A stretch of 64,000 bases of DNA from Methanobacteriota archaeon (GTDB lineage: Archaea > Methanobacteriota > Methanobacteria > Methanobacteriales > Methanobacteriaceae): positions 62,001-126,000 of the forward strand of contig JAEYPF010000018.1 of the NCBI GenBank assembly GCA_023411115.1, read 5' to 3'. Both the position numbers and the translations under genes were made by a program. The notes under the pieces are model-generated. The model did not search any database and was not told the DNA's origin. It saw only the letters and a program-made list of their open reading frames with translations. Below, piece by piece: positions 26,465 to 36,030 of this stretch. How positions within the stretch are numbered: position 1 is the stretch's first letter; each line of letters begins with the position of its first letter.

Positions 26465-28456
26465 ATGGCAGAAGAAAAAAAAATGCAAGAAACTAGTGAA
26501 GAACCTAAAATAGGAGTATATGTCTGTCACTGTGGTATCAACATCGGTGGTGTTGTTGACATAGATGCAGTTAAAGATTACGCAGCGACACTCCCAAATG
26601 TTGTTGTAAGTGAAGAATACAAATATTTCTGTTCAGACCCCGGTCAAGAAATGATTCAGAAGGACATTAAAGAAAAGGGTTTAAACAGAGTTGTAGTAGC
26701 AGCATGCTCACCAAGGCTCCACGAGCCAACATTTAGAAGATGTGTTAAAGAAGCTGGACTTAACCCATTTTTATTTGAATTTGCAAACTTAAGGGAACAC
26801 GATTCATGGGTACACATGGGTGAACCTGAAGCCGCAACTGAAAAAGCAAAAGACTTAACAAGAATGGCAGTTGCAAAAGCAAGATTATTAGAACCTCTAA
26901 CCGCTGAAACAGTTAGTGTTAAAAACCAAGCTTTAGTTATTGGTGGTGGAGTTGCAGGAATTCAATCCGCTCTCGATTTAGCTGACATGGGATTCAAAAC
27001 TTACTTAGTTGAGAAAAACCCAACCATCGGAGGAAGGATGGCTCAGTTAGATAAAACATTCCCAACTCTCGATTGTTCAATGTGTATTCTCGCACCAAAA
27101 ATGGTGGATGCAGGAAAACACGAAAATATTGAATTATTATCTTACGCCGAAGTTAAAGATGTAGAAGGATACATTGGTAACTTCAAAGTAACCGTTGAAA
27201 AGAAACCAAGATACGTAAGTGAAGAACTCTGTGTAGGATGTGGATCCTGTGTAGATGTTTGTCCAATAGAAATACCAAACTACTTCGACGAAGGAATTGG
27301 TATGGTCAAAGCAGCATACATCCCATTCCCACAAGCAGTACCACTCCTCGCTACAATAGACAAAGATTACTGTATCGAATGTAACCTTTGTGACCAGATA
27401 TGTGAAAGAGGAGCAATTCAGCACGATCAAGAACCAGAAGAAGTTGAAATTGACGTAGGTACAATTATCGTCGCAACTGGTTATGACCAGTTCGATGCAA
27501 ATGAAAAGCTTGAATATGGTTACGCTGACAACGCAAACGTCATTACTGGTTTAGAAATTGAAAGACAAATCAACGCATCAGGACCAACAGAAGGTAAAAT
27601 TTTAAAACCATCAGACGGTCAAAAACCAAAAAGCGTTGCATTCATACTATGTGTCGGTTCAAGGGACGAAAAAGTAGGAAACGAATACTGTTCAAGAGTT
27701 TGCTGTATGCACTCCATGAAGAACGCTCAACTTGCTAAGGACAAAATGCCTGACTGCGAAGTTGCTATCTACTACATGGATATAAGGGCATTTGGTAAAG
27801 GATTCGAAGAGTTCTACAAACGTTCCCAAGAAAAATACGGAATTAAGTTCATAAGAGGCCGACCAGCTGCAATCTTAGGAAACCCTGACGAAACCCTTAC
27901 AGTAAGGGCTGAAGACAGCTTACTTGGAAAAGTAACTGAATACAACTACGATATGGTTGTTCTCGCAGCAGGTTTAGTACCACCAGCAGGTGCAGAAAAA
28001 CTAAGACAAACCATCGGACTCTCTAAGAGTGCAGATGGATTCTTAATGGAAGCTCACCCAAAACTCAGACCTGTAGACACACTCACTGAAGGTGTATACC
28101 TTGCAGGTGTATCACAAGGACCAAAAGATATCCCTGACTCCGTAGCACAGGCATCAGGTGCTGCAGCAAGAGCAGCAATCCCAATGGTCAAAGGTGAAGT
28201 GGAAATTGAACCAATTGTCGCAGTCACTGATGAAGATATTTGTGGTGGATGTGCAGTTTGTCTCGAACTCTGCCCATACGGTGCTCTAACAAGAGAAGAA
28301 GGCCATGCAGAAGTTAATATAGCTCTCTGTCACGGATGTGGAACATGTGTTGCAGCATGTCCATCTGGAGCAATGAACCAGCAGCACTTCAAGACCGAGC
28401 AAATTATGGCTCAAATTGAAGCTGCACTTGGTGGAACCGGAGCTCAATCAAAATAA
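26465..28456 (+). CDS. hdrA: CoB-CoM heterodisulfide reductase subunit A
   Basis: 663 residues from ATG 26465, with AAAGGTGAT 4 nt upstream. Order: N-terminal domain with [15 protein letters not shown] and [14 protein letters not shown]-binding [40 protein letters not shown]; two central ferredoxin motifs ([23 protein letters not shown]); [19 protein letters not shown]; and two C-terminal ferredoxin motifs ([24 protein letters not shown]). It is the electron-bifurcating flavoprotein of the HdrABC-MvhADG complex. hdrB and hdrC are not adjacent. Codons look optimised compared with neighbours, as expected for a highly expressed gene. All key positions carry ordinary cysteine codons. Confidence 0.97.
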   Translation: MAEEKKMQETSEEPKIGVYVCHCGINIGGVVDIDAVKDYAATLPNVVVSEEYKYFCSDPGQEMIQKDIKEKGLNRVVVAACSPRLHEPTFRRCVKEAGLNPFLFEFANLREHDSWVHMGEPEAATEKAKDLTRMAVAKARLLEPLTAETVSVKNQALVIGGGVAGIQSALDLADMGFKTYLVEKNPTIGGRMAQLDKTFPTLDCSMCILAPKMVDAGKHENIELLSYAEVKDVEGYIGNFKVTVEKKPRYVSEELCVGCGSCVDVCPIEIPNYFDEGIGMVKAAYIPFPQAVPLLATIDKDYCIECNLCDQICERGAIQHDQEPEEVEIDVGTIIVATGYDQFDANEKLEYGYADNANVITGLEIERQINASGPTEGKILKPSDGQKPKSVAFILCVGSRDEKVGNEYCSRVCCMHSMKNAQLAKDKMPDCEVAIYYMDIRAFGKGFEEFYKRSQEKYGIKFIRGRPAAILGNPDETLTVRAEDSLLGKVTEYNYDMVVLAAGLVPPAGAEKLRQTIGLSKSADGFLMEAHPKLRPVDTLTEGVYLAGVSQGPKDIPDSVAQASGAAARAAIPMVKGEVEIEPIVAVTDEDICGGCAVCLELCPYGALTREEGHAEVNIALCHGCGTCVAACPSGAMNQQHFKTEQIMAQIEAALGGTGAQSK

Positions 28457-28471
28457 GGGAATAAATCCCTT
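28455..28471 (+). terminator. Terminator of hdrA
   Basis: A 6-bp stem (arm AAGGGA, loop ATAAA) overlapping the hdrA stop, followed by a T-rich tract (TTTATTTTTATTTT). Confidence 0.55.
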
Positions 28472-28806
28472 TACTTTATTTTTATTTTAAATTAGCTCTC
28501 TTTGATTCTTAATTTAACTGACTATTTTTACCTATTCTAATATTTTCAGCTCAATTTCGCCAGATATTATATTCTTTTGAACCAGTTTATCAAAATTCTT
28601 ATTTTAATAACTGAACAAGCTATAATTGTCTTTATATTCTCATAAATTACTTATTTTAGCTAAAAAGACCTGTAAACATTTTAATTAATTGGATATGACT
28701 TATAAATAAAAAAATATATATTGTTATTATACAAATAACGTATTGAATTTAATGTATCAAATTTGTTTTTGATTTTTTCTTATAGATGGAGATAGAGGGG
28801 CTTAAA
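28472..28806. other. AT-rich spacer between hdrA and the DUF169 gene
   Basis: 335 bp without a credible ORF. Probable promoter of the DUF169 gene in the AAAAAATATATATTG stretch near 28709. Nothing else seen. Confidence 0.4.
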
Positions 28807-29493
28807 ATGAATTATAATGAACTTGGAAATGAGTTAAAAGAATTTCTAAAACTAGAAAATGATCCAGTCGCCATAAAATGGTCTGTAAAAGAGCCAAAAG
28901 ATATTGAAAAAGAATCAGGCAAATCCAGATTCTGTACAAAGCTTGAAAAAGCTATGAATGGAGAAACATTCTATGCAACCGCTGAAGAGGAAGAGTGCAT
29001 GGGCGGTGCAAGATATTCTGGACTTAAAGACAAGTGTGAATTCCCTGCAAATATGCAGAGCGGAGCGTTTTTAGTCCCAATGGGTGTTTACAAGAATATT
29101 CCCGCAGTCCAGCGCTCATGGAAAAATAATATAAATGTAGAACCAGGAATTTTTAATGCAGTGATTTTTGCCCCTTTAAACAAGGCAGAATTTGAACCAG
29201 ACGTGATATTTGTCGTCTGTAAAGCAAAACAGGGGATGGAAATACTTCATGCGAATGCATATGATTCTGGCGCACACGGAATTGGTGCAGATTCAGGCCC
29301 TATATGTAGTTCAATGGCTGCAATTCCTTATTTAACTGGAAAAGTAACCTACGGGTTTGGAGATGTAGGGGCAAGAAATAACATGAATATAAGCCCCGAA
29401 GATGTTATGGTCAGTATTCCTGCCAGTGAATTATCTCGTATAGTTTCTAATTTGAGAGAGATGCGAACTAAAAAGATGTTTAAGGAAGCATAA
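28807..29493 (+). CDS. DUF169 family protein
   Basis: 228 residues from ATG 28807 (GAGGGG 7 nt upstream). DUF169 is indicated by LKEFLKLENDPVAIKW, RFCTKLEKAMNGETFYATAEEEECMGGARYSGL, GADSGPICSSMAAIPYLTGKVTYGFGDVGAR and a C-terminal MVSIPASELSRIV. Conserved cysteines (in FCTK, EEECMGG and GPICSS) suggest a metal or cluster site. The family is common in methanogens and anaerobes and has no settled function. Monocistronic. Confidence 0.85.
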   Translation: MNYNELGNELKEFLKLENDPVAIKWSVKEPKDIEKESGKSRFCTKLEKAMNGETFYATAEEEECMGGARYSGLKDKCEFPANMQSGAFLVPMGVYKNIPAVQRSWKNNINVEPGIFNAVIFAPLNKAEFEPDVIFVVCKAKQGMEILHANAYDSGAHGIGADSGPICSSMAAIPYLTGKVTYGFGDVGARNNMNISPEDVMVSIPASELSRIVSNLREMRTKKMFKEA

Positions 29494-29644
29494 GCAAAAT
29501 TAACCTTTATTTTATTTTTTATAAAAATTATGCAATTATTTAATCAAAATTCTAATTTTAAGTATTAAGTAACCATTTTTGAAAGTATTTATACTCATTT
29601 ATTTTATACATATCTATGTAGGCTACTCAAGTTACACTTATTCG

Positions 29645-29750
29645 GAGGAAACCAATGTTTAAAAATGAAAAATGTACTCCCGATGTTAAAAATGGAGGAC
29701 AATCAATGTTTAAAAATGAAAAATATGCTCTTGAAATTAAAGAGGTTACT
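29645..29750 (+). repeat. Tandem duplication of ribosome site plus first codons of glyA
   Basis: GGAGGA followed after 5-6 nt by ATGTTTAAAAATGAAAAAT occurs twice, 51 bp apart (starts at 29655 and 29706). The copies stay alignable for about 13 codons ([13 protein letters not shown] against [13 protein letters not shown]). Both starts are in frame. Confidence 0.85.
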
Positions 29751-30974
29751 AAAGAACACCATAAATGGATGGAAAATAGTATAAACTTAATTGCAAGTGA
29801 AAATGTTACCAGTATCGATGTAAGAGAAGCTTTAGCATCAGATTTATCCCACAGATATGCAGAAGGGTTACCATGCGAAAGGCTCTATGAAGGCTGTGAA
29901 TATATAGATAAAATTGAAAATCTAGCAATAGATTTATCCAAAAAATTATTTAAAGCTGAACATGCCAATGTACAGCCAAATTCAGGAGTCATTGCGAATT
30001 TAGCCTCATTTTTTGCCCTTACAAATCATAATGATCTTCTCATGGCTTTAAATGTACCTGTAGGTGGCCATATAAGCCATGCAGATGTTAGCGCTGCAGG
30101 AATAAGAGGCTTAAAAATTCTTTCACATCCCTTTGATAGTGAAACAATGAACATCGATGCCGATGCCATGAAGCGCGAAATTATAAAAAATAAACCAAAA
30201 TTAGTCCTTCTTGGTGGAAGTTTATTCTTATTCCCTCATCCTGTAGAAGATGCTCGAGAAGCAGCAGACGAAGTTGGAGCAAAGGTCATGTACGACGGGG
30301 CACATGTTCTTGGTCTTATAGCTGGCGGTAAATTCCAGGACCCTCTAAAAGAAGGGGCAGATCTTCTTGTTGGAAGTACCCATAAGACATTCCCTGGCCC
30401 TCAAGGCGGTATAATCCTCTGTAAAGAAGATTTAAAGGATCAAATAGATACTGCAGTGTTCCCCGGAGTTGTAAGTAACCATCACTTACACCACGTGGCT
30501 GCTTTAGGTATAAGTTTAGCAGAAATGCTAGAATTCGGTAAAGATTATGCAGAACAAACAGTTAAAAATGCCAAAGCCTTAGCACAGAGCCTCTATGAAC
30601 TTGGTTTCAACGTTCTCTGTGAGGATCTGGGATTCACAGAATCCCATCAGGTTGCTATGGACGTTAAAAAAATTGGCAGTGCTGCTAAAATGGCAAAAGA
30701 CATGGAACGCAATAATATCATCCTTAACAAGAACTTACTTCCGTGGGATGACCGTAAAAGGACCGATGATCCGTCTGGAATAAGGGTGGGTACCCAGGAA
30801 ATAACCCGCCGTGGGCTAAAAGAAGCCCAGATGGAAGAGGTTGCAGAATTCATTAAGAAAGTAGCTATGGATGATAAATACGTAAAAGAAGAAGTCACAG
30901 AATTCATGAACCAGTATGGCGAAGTCCACTATTGTTTCCGGTCTGATTTAGCTTATAAATACATTGACTTCTAA
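29655..30974 (+). CDS. glyA: Serine hydroxymethyltransferase
   Basis: 439 residues from ATG 29655, or 422 from ATG 29706; both have a ribosome site, and the second corresponds to the usual family start. PLP enzyme markers: [58 protein letters not shown] and the PLP lysine in [12 protein letters not shown]. It interconverts serine and glycine using a one-carbon carrier, tetrahydromethanopterin being the methanogen cofactor. Next gene begins about 110 bp later. Confidence 0.94.
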   Translation: MFKNEKCTPDVKNGGQSMFKNEKYALEIKEVTKEHHKWMENSINLIASENVTSIDVREALASDLSHRYAEGLPCERLYEGCEYIDKIENLAIDLSKKLFKAEHANVQPNSGVIANLASFFALTNHNDLLMALNVPVGGHISHADVSAAGIRGLKILSHPFDSETMNIDADAMKREIIKNKPKLVLLGGSLFLFPHPVEDAREAADEVGAKVMYDGAHVLGLIAGGKFQDPLKEGADLLVGSTHKTFPGPQGGIILCKEDLKDQIDTAVFPGVVSNHHLHHVAALGISLAEMLEFGKDYAEQTVKNAKALAQSLYELGFNVLCEDLGFTESHQVAMDVKKIGSAAKMAKDMERNNIILNKNLLPWDDRKRTDDPSGIRVGTQEITRRGLKEAQMEEVAEFIKKVAMDDKYVKEEVTEFMNQYGEVHYCFRSDLAYKYIDF

Positions 30975-31086
30975 TTCTATTTCTTCTTTTTTAATTTTTT
31001 CAATCACATCTAATTTTATAAATATCACTTGCTTCATATATTCATACTGGACTAATTACAAATTTAATTTTAGCAGGAGAGATCTA

Positions 31087-31779
31087 ATGAAAATAGCCTT
31101 TGGAATTACAGGAGCAGGCCACTTACTTTTAGACAGTGTTGAATTACTGGAACAATTAATGACAAAGCATGATGTGACTGTTTTGCTTTCAGCTGCTGGT
31201 GAAGAAGTACTTAAAATGTACGGGCTTTATGAAAGAATAGAAACAATAACCGGCGGATATTACAATGAATTAATTAAAGAAAAGGATCAGAAATTCAGTT
31301 TTCCAATTACAGGCCGGTTTTCACTTGGAAAATATGATCTTCTCATTGTGTCTCCTGCAACCTCAAATACCATTGGCAAAATCGTTACAGGTATTGCAGA
31401 TACACTTGTTACAAATGCAGTTGCACAATCTGGAAAAGGCGGTGTTAAAACGTATATCATCCCTGTAGACCTTGAATCAGGTGATTTAGAAACTGTACTA
31501 CCATCTAAACTCGAATTAGATCTTTGTCAAAAATGTGAGCCGTGTGCAGCCGCTGCAGCTTGCCCAGGCAGTGCCATAACTCCCGGCGTTGAAATAGACC
31601 TCCTCAAATGTGAGGGCTGTGGTTCATGCGCAGAATCCTGCCCCTTTTCAGCAATTTCGGCAGGAAAAATAATCACAATTCATATGAGGGAAATTGATAT
31701 TGAAAACACCAAAAAACTCCGTGAATTTGAAGGTATTGAAGTTTTAGGGCATCCTTCGGATTTAAAAAAGCTTTTTTAA
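31087..31779 (+). CDS. Flavoprotein-ferredoxin, dihydromethanopterin reductase (acceptor) / archaeoflavoprotein type
   Basis: 230 residues from ATG 31087, with CAGGAGAGATCT upstream; an in-frame upstream extension is not protein-like. An FMN-binding flavoprotein domain ([18 protein letters not shown], then [26 protein letters not shown]) is followed by two 4Fe-4S motifs: [14 protein letters not shown] and [12 protein letters not shown]. This matches the methanogen DmrB/DmrX group, which reduces dihydromethanopterin to the tetrahydro form. Placement beside glyA, a user of the reduced cofactor, fits. A general electron carrier (AfpA-like) is the alternative. Confidence 0.78.
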   Translation: MKIAFGITGAGHLLLDSVELLEQLMTKHDVTVLLSAAGEEVLKMYGLYERIETITGGYYNELIKEKDQKFSFPITGRFSLGKYDLLIVSPATSNTIGKIVTGIADTLVTNAVAQSGKGGVKTYIIPVDLESGDLETVLPSKLELDLCQKCEPCAAAAACPGSAITPGVEIDLLKCEGCGSCAESCPFSAISAGKIITIHMREIDIENTKKLREFEGIEVLGHPSDLKKLF

Positions 31780-31916
31780 ATCTTTAATGAAAACATACAC
31801 ACATTAGTTTTATTATTTCATTTCTTTATTTGACAACAGCTGATGAATTAACTACCATTTTATTATGTTTCTTTTCCAAATATTATAGTAGACAAATTTA
31901 GAAAGATGGTGTCAAA

Positions 31917-32492
31917 ATGGATGACTCATTAAAGGAGTATCGCAAAAAAAGAGATATTGAAAAGACCCCCGAACCATTTACAAGTGAAAAAATTTCTCCA
32001 GATAAACCGAGATTTGTAATACAAAAACATGATGCACGCAACCTCCATTATGATTTCCGATTGGAAGTTAATGGAGTTTTAAAATCATGGGCAATACCCA
32101 AGGGACCATCCACTGATCCTGACCAGAGAAGACTTGCTGTTCCAACAGAAGACCACCCTATTGATTATATTGATTTTGAAGGGGTTATTCCCAAGGGAAA
32201 TTATGGCGCAGGTACTGTAATTGTCTGGGATACAGGCTCTTACCGCAATCTAAACAAAAAAAACGGTCAGGATGTTTCAATGGAAGAATCTGTGGATAAT
32301 GGGCATGTAAATATCTGGCTTGAAGGCCATAAACTTAAAGGCGGCTATGCCCTTATACGTACAGGCAGAGGTAACAGGAAATTTTGGCTTTTTTTAAAAA
32401 AGAAAGATAAAGAAGCTGATGAAAGTAAAGATATACTGATTGACCAGCCAGAATCAGTATTAAGCGGGCGCACCATTGATGATATTATGTGA
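31917..32492 (+). CDS. DNA ligase D-type 3'-phosphoesterase domain protein
   Basis: 191 residues. It is a free-standing LigD phosphoesterase module: RFVIQKHDARNLHYDFRLEVNGVLKSWAIPKGPS, TEDHPIDYIDFEGVIPKGNYGAGTVIVWD, and a C-terminal NRKFWLFLKKKDKEA. The catalytic HD, H(Y)DFRLE and EDHPxxY residues are present. Such enzymes remove 3'-phosphate or 3'-ribonucleoside ends and prepare DNA ends for joining. No ligase or polymerase domain is attached and no Ku gene is visible. The HEAT-repeat gene follows after 68 bp. Confidence 0.88.
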   Translation: MDDSLKEYRKKRDIEKTPEPFTSEKISPDKPRFVIQKHDARNLHYDFRLEVNGVLKSWAIPKGPSTDPDQRRLAVPTEDHPIDYIDFEGVIPKGNYGAGTVIVWDTGSYRNLNKKNGQDVSMEESVDNGHVNIWLEGHKLKGGYALIRTGRGNRKFWLFLKKKDKEADESKDILIDQPESVLSGRTIDDIM

Positions 32493-32560
32493 AAAAAGAC
32501 CTTAAAATGAATAAGTTTTTAAAAGTTTAAAAACAAATATAATAGAAAGGAGGTTATGCA

Positions 32561-32956
32561 TTGGCCGTATCAGAAAGAAGGGATTTAGATTTTCTTATAG
32601 GTGAACTGGAAAGTGATGATTGGAAAAGAAGAGAAGATGCTGCAGAACTTCTTGCAGAATTAGCAGATCCAAGAGCTGTTGATCCTTTAATCAAAGCTTT
32701 GGAGGATGAAGATTGCCACGTTAGAGAAGCTGCCGCCCTATCGCTTGGTGTTTATGATGATCCAAAAGCTATTGAGCCTTTAATCAAAACATTAAACGAT
32801 GAACGGGCAAGTGTTCGATATGCTGCTGCTGTAGGTCTTTCTGCAACCAGTGATAAAAGAGCTTTAGAACCACTTGAAAAAGCATCCAATGATGAAAATC
32901 CTGTGGTAAAAAAAGTTGCTCAGATGGCTCTAAATTCCATAAAAGAAAGACAATAA
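32561..32956 (+). CDS. HEAT-repeat protein
   Basis: 131 residues, TTG start at 32561 with AGGAGGT 6 nt upstream. Three to four HEAT/PBS-lyase-type repeats are visible: [40 protein letters not shown], and [20 protein letters not shown]. Pure scaffold, no catalytic motif; it probably mediates protein-protein contacts. It may be cotranscribed with the phosphoesterase. Hairpin array H4 begins 34 bp after its stop codon. Confidence 0.85.
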   Translation: MAVSERRDLDFLIGELESDDWKRREDAAELLAELADPRAVDPLIKALEDEDCHVREAAALSLGVYDDPKAIEPLIKTLNDERASVRYAAAVGLSATSDKRALEPLEKASNDENPVVKKVAQMALNSIKERQ

Positions 32957-32989
32957 AATTATAAAACTATTTTTGCTCAAAAATTCCCT

Positions 32990-33276
32990 CAAAAATTCTA
33001 AGAATTTTTGGGGCAGCGAAAATTTTAATTTTCACCGGCTATGAATTTTTGGCGCGTGCGAAATCTACGATTAGAGAAATGCATAGCATTTCTATACCAC
33101 AAAAACCTATGGTTTTTGAGGTTTCGCTGTTCAAGAAACACAGTTTCTTTCAACCCCGAAAATCTACGATTTTCGAGGGCCTTCGAAATTTTTTAATTTC
33201 GAGGCATTCGAAATCTCCGATTTCGATGTCCCGAAAACCTACGGTTTTCGAGGGCCACTGAAATTCTACGAATTTC
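32990..33276. repeat. Hairpin array H4 (about ten hairpins, largest in the window)
   Basis: Arms/loops: CAAAAATTC/TAA (32990), GAAAAT/TTTA (33018), AGAAATGC/ATA (33075), CAAAAACC/TAT (33100), AAGAAAC/ACA (33133), CGAAAATC/TAC (33157), TCGAAATT/TTTT (33183), TCGAAATC/TCC (33208), CGAAAACC/TAC (33232), GAAATTC/TAC (33260); a degenerate AATC/TAC one is near 33063. Linkers: CACCGGC, GGCGCG, twice GAGGGCC. It fills the convergent spacer between the HEAT and DUF192 genes. The open frames through it are repeat artefacts. Confidence 0.92.
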
Positions 33277-33296
33277 TGTAGGGTTTTATATTTATT

Positions 33297-33686
33297 TTAA
33301 GCATTTTCACAAGTAAAATCCAATTCATCTCCTATTTCTGTACTAGATTCTTCAATAGTGCCCTTTTTCATTTCTATAACGTACATTGCTGGTTTTTTAG
33401 GAGTATAAGTTTTCCATGGATCGATTGTAACCATGTCAACCACTTTTTTATCAGAATCTGCAAAAATTATGTCCAGAGGAAACCTTACAAAAAACATGTG
33501 GATAGCTGAACCACTTCTGCTTCTAGTATTTGGAAGTTTTAAAATTAGTCCGCGTTCAAGTTTCTTTTTAAACATCGTACCCCTTAACCTTGAAAAAAAA
33601 GTATCTGCAATTTCACTTTCGCCAAGCGCTGTACCTTTAGTTCTGTTTATCACTATAAGACATTTGATATTTGAATAATTTTGCAT
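33297..33686 (-). CDS. DUF192 family protein
   Basis: 129 residues, ATG at 33686. DUF192 features: [48 protein letters not shown] and a C-terminal [23 protein letters not shown]. The family is a small beta-rich protein of unknown function found in bacteria and archaea, often near the cell envelope in bacteria; here there is no signal peptide. Its stop codon lies 21 bp from hairpin array H4. Confidence 0.85.
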   Translation of the reverse strand: MQNYSNIKCLIVINRTKGTALGESEIADTFFSRLRGTMFKKKLERGLILKLPNTRSRSGSAIHMFFVRFPLDIIFADSDKKVVDMVTIDPWKTYTPKKPAMYVIEMKKGTIEESSTEIGDELDFTCENA

Positions 33687-33896
33687 TTTTAAGCCCCTAT
33701 TTTCGAAATTAAAATGATATACGTACTTTCAACCATTATATAACATACGGTACAATCATTAAATTACTTTACTTTACCTTCTATTAATATTTAAGAATAT
33801 ATTTAAATATCTGAAAAAATAAGAACATATGGGATCACAGTTTACTTTAACCTTACGTTTTATGACTTATTTGTAGAGTTAAAATGGAGGCCATTT

Positions 33897-35129
33897 ATGA
33901 AGAAAAATATTTTCGTTGAAAAGCTCATTCAAAAACCAATTGAACAACAAGAAATTGAAATAGTTGAAAGGAAAGGTATAGGACACCCTGACAGTATCAG
34001 TGACGGAATTGCAGAATCTGTAAGCAGAGCTTTATGCAATGCATATATTGAACAGTTCGGAGAAATAATGCACCATAACACTGACGAAGTCCAGATCACA
34101 GCGGGAGAATCCGACCCTATGTTTGGTGGCGGAGAAGTAATTAAACCCATGGATATCCTCCTAACAGGAAGAGGAATAGCAGAATTCCACAATGAAAAGG
34201 ATGGAAAAATTGAAATTAAGAAAATGGGTCTTGATAGAATTGCCATAGCTGCTGCAAAAGAATATTTAAAGGAAAATATTATAAACCTCGATGTTGAAAC
34301 TTCTGCAGTCGTAGAATGTAAGATAGGGCACGGATCAGGTGACTTAACAGATGTATTTAAAAGAAAAGGGGAAGCACCATCATCTAACGATACATCATTT
34401 GGTGTAGGTTACGCGCCATTTTCAGAAACAGAAAATATAGTGCTGGCTACAGAAAACCTCCTGAACTCCAGAGACTTTAAAAAGAAATATCCGCAGGTAG
34501 GTGAGGATATTAAAGTAATGGGACTTAGAGATGATAACCATATCGTTCTCACAGTTGCTTCAGCAATGGTTTCAAAATATGTTGATGATCTTGACCATTA
34601 TATCGATGTGAAATCAAAAGTACATGAGGAAGTACAGAAACTTGCTGAAAAACACACAGAAAGGGATGTAGAAATTTATATAAACACTGCAGATGTCCAT
34701 GACCCTGAAAATCCTTCAGTTTATCTGACTGTTACTGGAACTTCAGCTGAAATGGGGGATGACGGTTCTGTAGGGCGTGGAAACCGTGCTAATGGTTTAA
34801 TAACACCAAACAGGCCAATGTCGATGGAAGCAACTTCAGGAAAGAATCCAATAAATCACGTTGGTAAAATATACAATCTTATATCAAATAAAATTGCAAA
34901 TGATATAACTGAAAACGTTGAAGGCGTGAAACAGGTACATATTATGCTTCTAAGCCAGATTGGTAAACCTATTAACCTTCCAAAAGCTGCAAGTGTCCAG
35001 ATGATCCTGGAAGATGGATACACACTTGAAAGCGTCAATAAAAAGGTAGAAGAAACTACTGATTACTGGTTAGAAAACATAACAAGTATAACTGACATGC
35101 TTGTTGCTGGTAAAATAAGGACATTCTAA
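33897..35129 (+). CDS. metK: Archaeal S-adenosylmethionine synthetase
   Basis: 410 residues, ATG at 33897 with ATGGAGGCC. The archaeal type is recognised by [70 protein letters not shown] and [39 protein letters not shown]. It makes S-adenosylmethionine from methionine and ATP. Monocistronic; hairpin array H5 begins 29 bp after the stop. Confidence 0.96.
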   Translation: MKKNIFVEKLIQKPIEQQEIEIVERKGIGHPDSISDGIAESVSRALCNAYIEQFGEIMHHNTDEVQITAGESDPMFGGGEVIKPMDILLTGRGIAEFHNEKDGKIEIKKMGLDRIAIAAAKEYLKENIINLDVETSAVVECKIGHGSGDLTDVFKRKGEAPSSNDTSFGVGYAPFSETENIVLATENLLNSRDFKKKYPQVGEDIKVMGLRDDNHIVLTVASAMVSKYVDDLDHYIDVKSKVHEEVQKLAEKHTERDVEIYINTADVHDPENPSVYLTVTGTSAEMGDDGSVGRGNRANGLITPNRPMSMEATSGKNPINHVGKIYNLISNKIANDITENVEGVKQVHIMLLSQIGKPINLPKAASVQMILEDGYTLESVNKKVEETTDYWLENITSITDMLVAGKIRTF

Positions 35130-35157
35130 CCCACCTTTTTTCAGAGAAAAAAGCCCT

Positions 35158-35268
35158 CAAAATTTTTAATTTTGGGGCGCCAAAATTCAGAGAATTTTGA
35201 GCGCTGGACCAAAAAAAATCCCTCAAAAAAATCTTCGATTTTTTTTGGGCACGAAAATCATAGATTTT
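35158..35268. repeat. Hairpin array H5 (four hairpins after metK)
   Basis: Arms/loops: CAAAATT/TTT (35158-35174), CAAAATTC/AGA (35181-35199, inside a further GCGC/GCGC pair), AAAAAAATC/TTC (35225-35245), AAAATC/ATA (35254-35268). Linker GGGGCGC. Positioned like a terminator of metK but with four elements. Confidence 0.85.
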
Positions 35269-35520
35269 GACAGTTTTTTCATGGGAGGAAAAGAAACTAC
35301 TATCCTATTTTTATATTTTAAATAAAAAATAAGGACATTCTAACGTATCTAAATGTTCTCTCAATTTTCTTTTTTAAAATTTAATTATTCATTAACTAAT
35401 TTTGCTTAACTTAATTTAGAATAAGTTATAATTATTTATAGACATTTTTAAAACTTAAATACAAAAATAGTGTTTTGTTTATAAGTAAACTCTAATTTAA
35501 AATCTAAATACTCAGTATAA

Positions 35521-35546
35521 TACCTATGCCTCTAAAGACATAGGTA
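35521..35546 (+). ncRNA. Hairpin in the metK-ileS spacer, possible start of a structured RNA region
   Basis: An 8-bp perfect stem (arm TACCTATG) with a ten-base loop. It opens a 300-bp stretch (35521-35823) of the 900-bp metK-ileS gap that is richer in GC and paired segments than ordinary spacers here. Strand is a guess. Confidence 0.3.
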
Positions 35547-35675
35547 AATAATTCAGTTAATGGCCATAACTCACTCTTCCCAAAATGAGATTGGCAATTC
35601 ATCCTTTTTTAGAACTTGTTAATAAGCTTTTCGGTGTTACAATTTGAGTTCACAGTTTAAAAAAGTTAATAGTTA

Positions 35676-35719
35676 GGCGCTCCATTTGAGAGTTCAAACA
35701 AGAGGGTACCCGGAGCGCC
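35676..35719 (+). ncRNA. Candidate structured RNA A upstream of ileS
   Basis: GGCGCTCC (35676-35683) pairs perfectly with GGAGCGCC (35712-35719), a GC-rich 8-bp stem in an AT-rich spacer. Inside, TTTGA/TCAAA can form a small hairpin and GGGTACCC is self-complementary. No protein frame explains it. Not a tRNA: no T-loop or CCA-end pattern of correct length. Strand is assumed from the flanking genes. Confidence 0.4.
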
Positions 35720-35749
35720 ATAATCGTATATTATCATTAAATAAAAATA

Positions 35750-35823
35750 GTAGGTGTAACATCCCCTCGGAGGCGATACGATCAGTAATAAAAATAGTAT
35801 CGTTGTAATAGGGGATGCACTAC
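35750..35823 (+). ncRNA. Candidate structured RNA B upstream of ileS
   Basis: Two coaxial stems: an outer one, GTAGGTG and CATCCCCT (35750-35767) pairing with AGGGGATG and CACTAC (35810-35823) around a UAA bulge, and an inner CGATAC/GTATCG (35774-35779, 35797-35802). The internal loop carries CGGAGG on one side and TTGTAAT on the other. The shape recalls a guide-RNA pocket, but I could not find the K-turn and ACA needed for an H/ACA RNA. Could be a 5' leader of ileS. Confidence 0.4.
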
Positions 35824-36030
35824 TAGTTAAGATTAAAGGTATTTATATTTTTTTCTATTCTGCAAAAAAGTAATAATATTAAATTTTTTTTTATGTATTA
35901 ACTTTTAAATATTTGCGGATCAGATATAGATCAAGAATAAATTAATGAAAAAAATGTAAGAAAATAGAGAAAATTATAAAACAGCAGATTCTTACATCTA
36001 TAGATTTCATAAAAAATAAGGAGAATGAAA

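Noticed and set aside
33049..33261. A 70-codon open frame on the plus strand
   Set aside because: It lies wholly within hairpin array H4. Its repeated K-S-T-I-x-E / K-P-x-V-F-E pattern is the hairpin sequence translated, and there is no ribosome site.
32990..33276. Hairpin arrays as CRISPR
   Set aside because: No constant repeat, no uniform spacer length, no cas genes in the window; the units are palindromes of different sequence.
35676..35823. A tRNA gene upstream of ileS
   Set aside because: The GC-rich stems do not give a cloverleaf; no TTCRA T-loop at the right distance and length is wrong.
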